IMG/VR virus record: IMGVR_UViG_3300043409_000666
Location: 1 to 23,261 of that record
Direction: 5' to 3' (one strand)
Length of the DNA stretch: 23,261 nucleotides
Origin: a virus
The notes below the pieces were generated by a model. It was not told the DNA's origin. It did no database searches and worked only from the letters and a program-made list of their open reading frames with translations. Shown here piece after piece: positions 22,034-23,261 of this stretch. A program made the position numbers and the translations under genes. Within the stretch, counting starts at the first letter, position 1; every line of letters starts with the position of its first letter.

Positions 22034-22443
22034 AGGACAACGACCTGAGCGCAGCGCCGACCCATCGCTACTGGGTCCTGTCGGACTTGGTCTTCACCAA
22101 GGTGGAGTCCAGTGAGGTGAAGAAGGCGGGGTGGTTCCGCAAGACGGAGACCATCACCATCACCCGCGCCCCAGACCTGCGGGTCATGAGTGAACTGTGG
22201 CGGTGGAGTTCCCGGTACGGGGTCCGGCTCGAACTGATCTTCGTGGGTGAGGACGACGCACCGGGACTCTGGGACTCACTGATCAAGGCAGCCAACCCGT
22301 TCAGCGACTTCATCGAGTTCGAGAACATCAACGACGTGGTGGGGCTGATGGACTACCGACCTGACCTACTCGGAGTCATTGACGTTCCGGAACGCTCCGC
22401 CTACTACGGCGGTCGTGGACTGACCATGCAGGAGTTGAGGTAA
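22030..22443 (+). CDS. Unknown protein between helicase loader and helicase
   Basis: This 137-residue protein is not recognised. It starts with GTG in a GTGA overlap with the loader; the frame is open upstream but only inside that gene. It is soluble and alpha/beta, with a first part rich in Lys/Thr strands (FRKTETITITRAP), a helix MSELWRWSSRYGVRLELIFVG and a later DYRPDLLGVIDVPERSAYYGGRG. No cysteine clusters or known nucleotide-binding motif are visible. Its place in a tight initiator-loader-helicase operon suggests a role in replication or its control, which is inference only. Confidence 0.65.
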   Translation: MKDNDLSAAPTHRYWVLSDLVFTKVESSEVKKAGWFRKTETITITRAPDLRVMSELWRWSSRYGVRLELIFVGEDDAPGLWDSLIKAANPFSDFIEFENINDVVGLMDYRPDLLGVIDVPERSAYYGGRGLTMQELR

Positions 22444-22446
22444 CCC

Positions 22447-23261
22447 GTGGCACTCTCCAACGAGAACCGGATCATCGCCAAGATCATCACCGAGCGGGAC
22501 ATCACGGCGGTCAGGGACCGGGGGATGACCTCCAAGTGGTTCTACGGCCCAGAGCATAAGGACGCGCTGGACTTCATCCTCAAGCACCACGAGAAGTACG
22601 GCGAGGTGCCGACCAAGGTGGCCTTCCAGAGCCACTTCGGAACGAAGTACAAGATCGTCTCCATCCCAGAGGCGATGGACTACCTGCTCGACACCTGTGC
22701 CGAACACGCCCAGTGGATGCACGCCAAGGAGGTCTCGCTGAACGTCGCGGACGACCTCAAGGACAGTCGCACCGCTGACGCCATCGCCAGCATGGAGGCG
22801 GGGCTCGCCAAGATCCGGTCGTTCACCCCCGTGGCGACCCATCTGGTGGACTCCATGGACAACGACCGACTGGAGGAGCGGTGGAAGGAGTACGACCTCA
22901 GGAAGACCTCCACCGGTCTGCTGGGGTACTCCACCGGGTTCCCCACGATTGACGACGCGACGCTGGGTCTCCAGAACGGCCAGTTGGTCACGCTGCTGGC
23001 CCAGCAGAAGGTGGGCAAGACCAGCCTGTGCCTGACGATGGGCAACAACATCTACGCCAACCACAAGGTGCCGATCCTGTTCGTCACCTTCGAGATGAGC
23101 GTTCGTGAGTTGGAGATGCGGCAGGAGTCACTGATGGCTCACATCAACTTCCGCCACCTCCAGAAGGGCGACCTGACTCCGCTGGAGGAGAAGCGCTACG
23201 ACGAGTGGTTGGATATGGCCCAATCTGACTACGACTGGCCGTTCCACTTCATGGATGTCGC
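22447..23261 (+). CDS. dnaB: DnaB-like replicative helicase (truncated by window end)
   Basis: The frame starts with GTG, with GAGG 7 nt upstream, 3 nt after the previous stop, and runs off the window; 271 residues are visible. The N-terminal part (about 1-125) is helical, as in the DnaB primase-interacting domain. The RecA-like domain follows with TGFPTIDDATLGLQNGQLVTL, the P-loop A185-Q-Q-K-V-G-K-T-S (DnaB proteins commonly have A-x4-GKT) and the H1a strand ILFVTFEMS with its Glu. It is expected to form a hexamer that unwinds the fork after loading by the DnaC-like protein. No intein or split is seen in the visible part. Confidence 0.88.
   Translation, partial: MALSNENRIIAKIITERDITAVRDRGMTSKWFYGPEHKDALDFILKHHEKYGEVPTKVAFQSHFGTKYKIVSIPEAMDYLLDTCAEHAQWMHAKEVSLNVADDLKDSRTADAIASMEAGLAKIRSFTPVATHLVDSMDNDRLEERWKEYDLRKTSTGLLGYSTGFPTIDDATLGLQNGQLVTLLAQQKVGKTSLCLTMGNNIYANHKVPILFVTFEMSVRELEMRQESLMAHINFRHLQKGDLTPLEEKRYDEWLDMAQSDYDWPFHFMDV

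Noticed and set aside
1-23261. CRISPR array, IS element or integrase/attachment site
   Set aside because: No regular repeat-spacer structure, transposase or recombinase frame, and no tRNA-overlapping repeat was found on either strand.

Overview
This window is a GC-rich stretch of a double-stranded DNA phage genome with a contractile tail (myovirus morphology). All supported genes lie on the + strand. They are packed with ATGA, GTGA or TGATG overlaps, and several start with GTG. The G/C-rich third codon positions, the frequent GTG starts and the style of the HNH gene and tail proteins suggest an actinobacterial host. That host assignment is inference; no host gene is present.

Layout. Positions 1-3226 hold the end of an unidentified gene, an Ig-like/beta-helix fibre or spike protein, an HNH-type free-standing endonuclease and a putative neck protein. 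A terminator and possible promoter (3227-3407) separate this from the tail module. The tail module (3408-19760) runs in order: two small connector/completion proteins, tail sheath, tail tube, a T4 gp26-like tail chaperone with a probable programmed frameshift, a short tape measure, two paralogous tail proteins carrying a lysozyme-like and an M23 peptidase domain, a LysM-type tail X protein, hub (gpD/gp27-like), gp25-like wedge, baseplate J, gpI-like protein and three fibre or minor tail proteins. A small membrane protein (possible holin) ends the structural block. After a short non-coding gap the replication module begins (about 20183-23261): a small Cys-pair ORF, a winged-helix replication initiator, a DnaC-like loader, an unknown protein and a truncated DnaB-like helicase.

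Three things stand out. (1) A 13-bp perfect palindrome, TTCGCANTGCGAA, recurs five times exactly and twice with one mismatch. The copies lie 2-4.5 kb apart, inside coding sequence and in two codon frames, which points to a distributed protein-binding site kept at DNA level. (2) Four 23-bp iterons, each with a GGGACA-N4-TGTCCC dyad, sit inside the initiator gene between its two domains. This is the arrangement of the lambda O gene and origin, and the loader and helicase follow directly. (3) The gp26-like gene is followed by a well-formed coding frame with no usable start, reachable by a +1 shift at TTT-C before a CAA codon.

Working model: the initiator binds its internal iterons and the loader brings in the helicase. 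The late block builds a contractile tail whose tip carries two different peptidoglycan hydrolases on a duplicated baseplate scaffold. The dispersed palindromes may let one phage or host protein silence, organise or mark the genome. No integrase, repressor, endolysin, terminase, portal, tRNA or CRISPR array is visible here, so lifestyle cannot be judged from this window alone.
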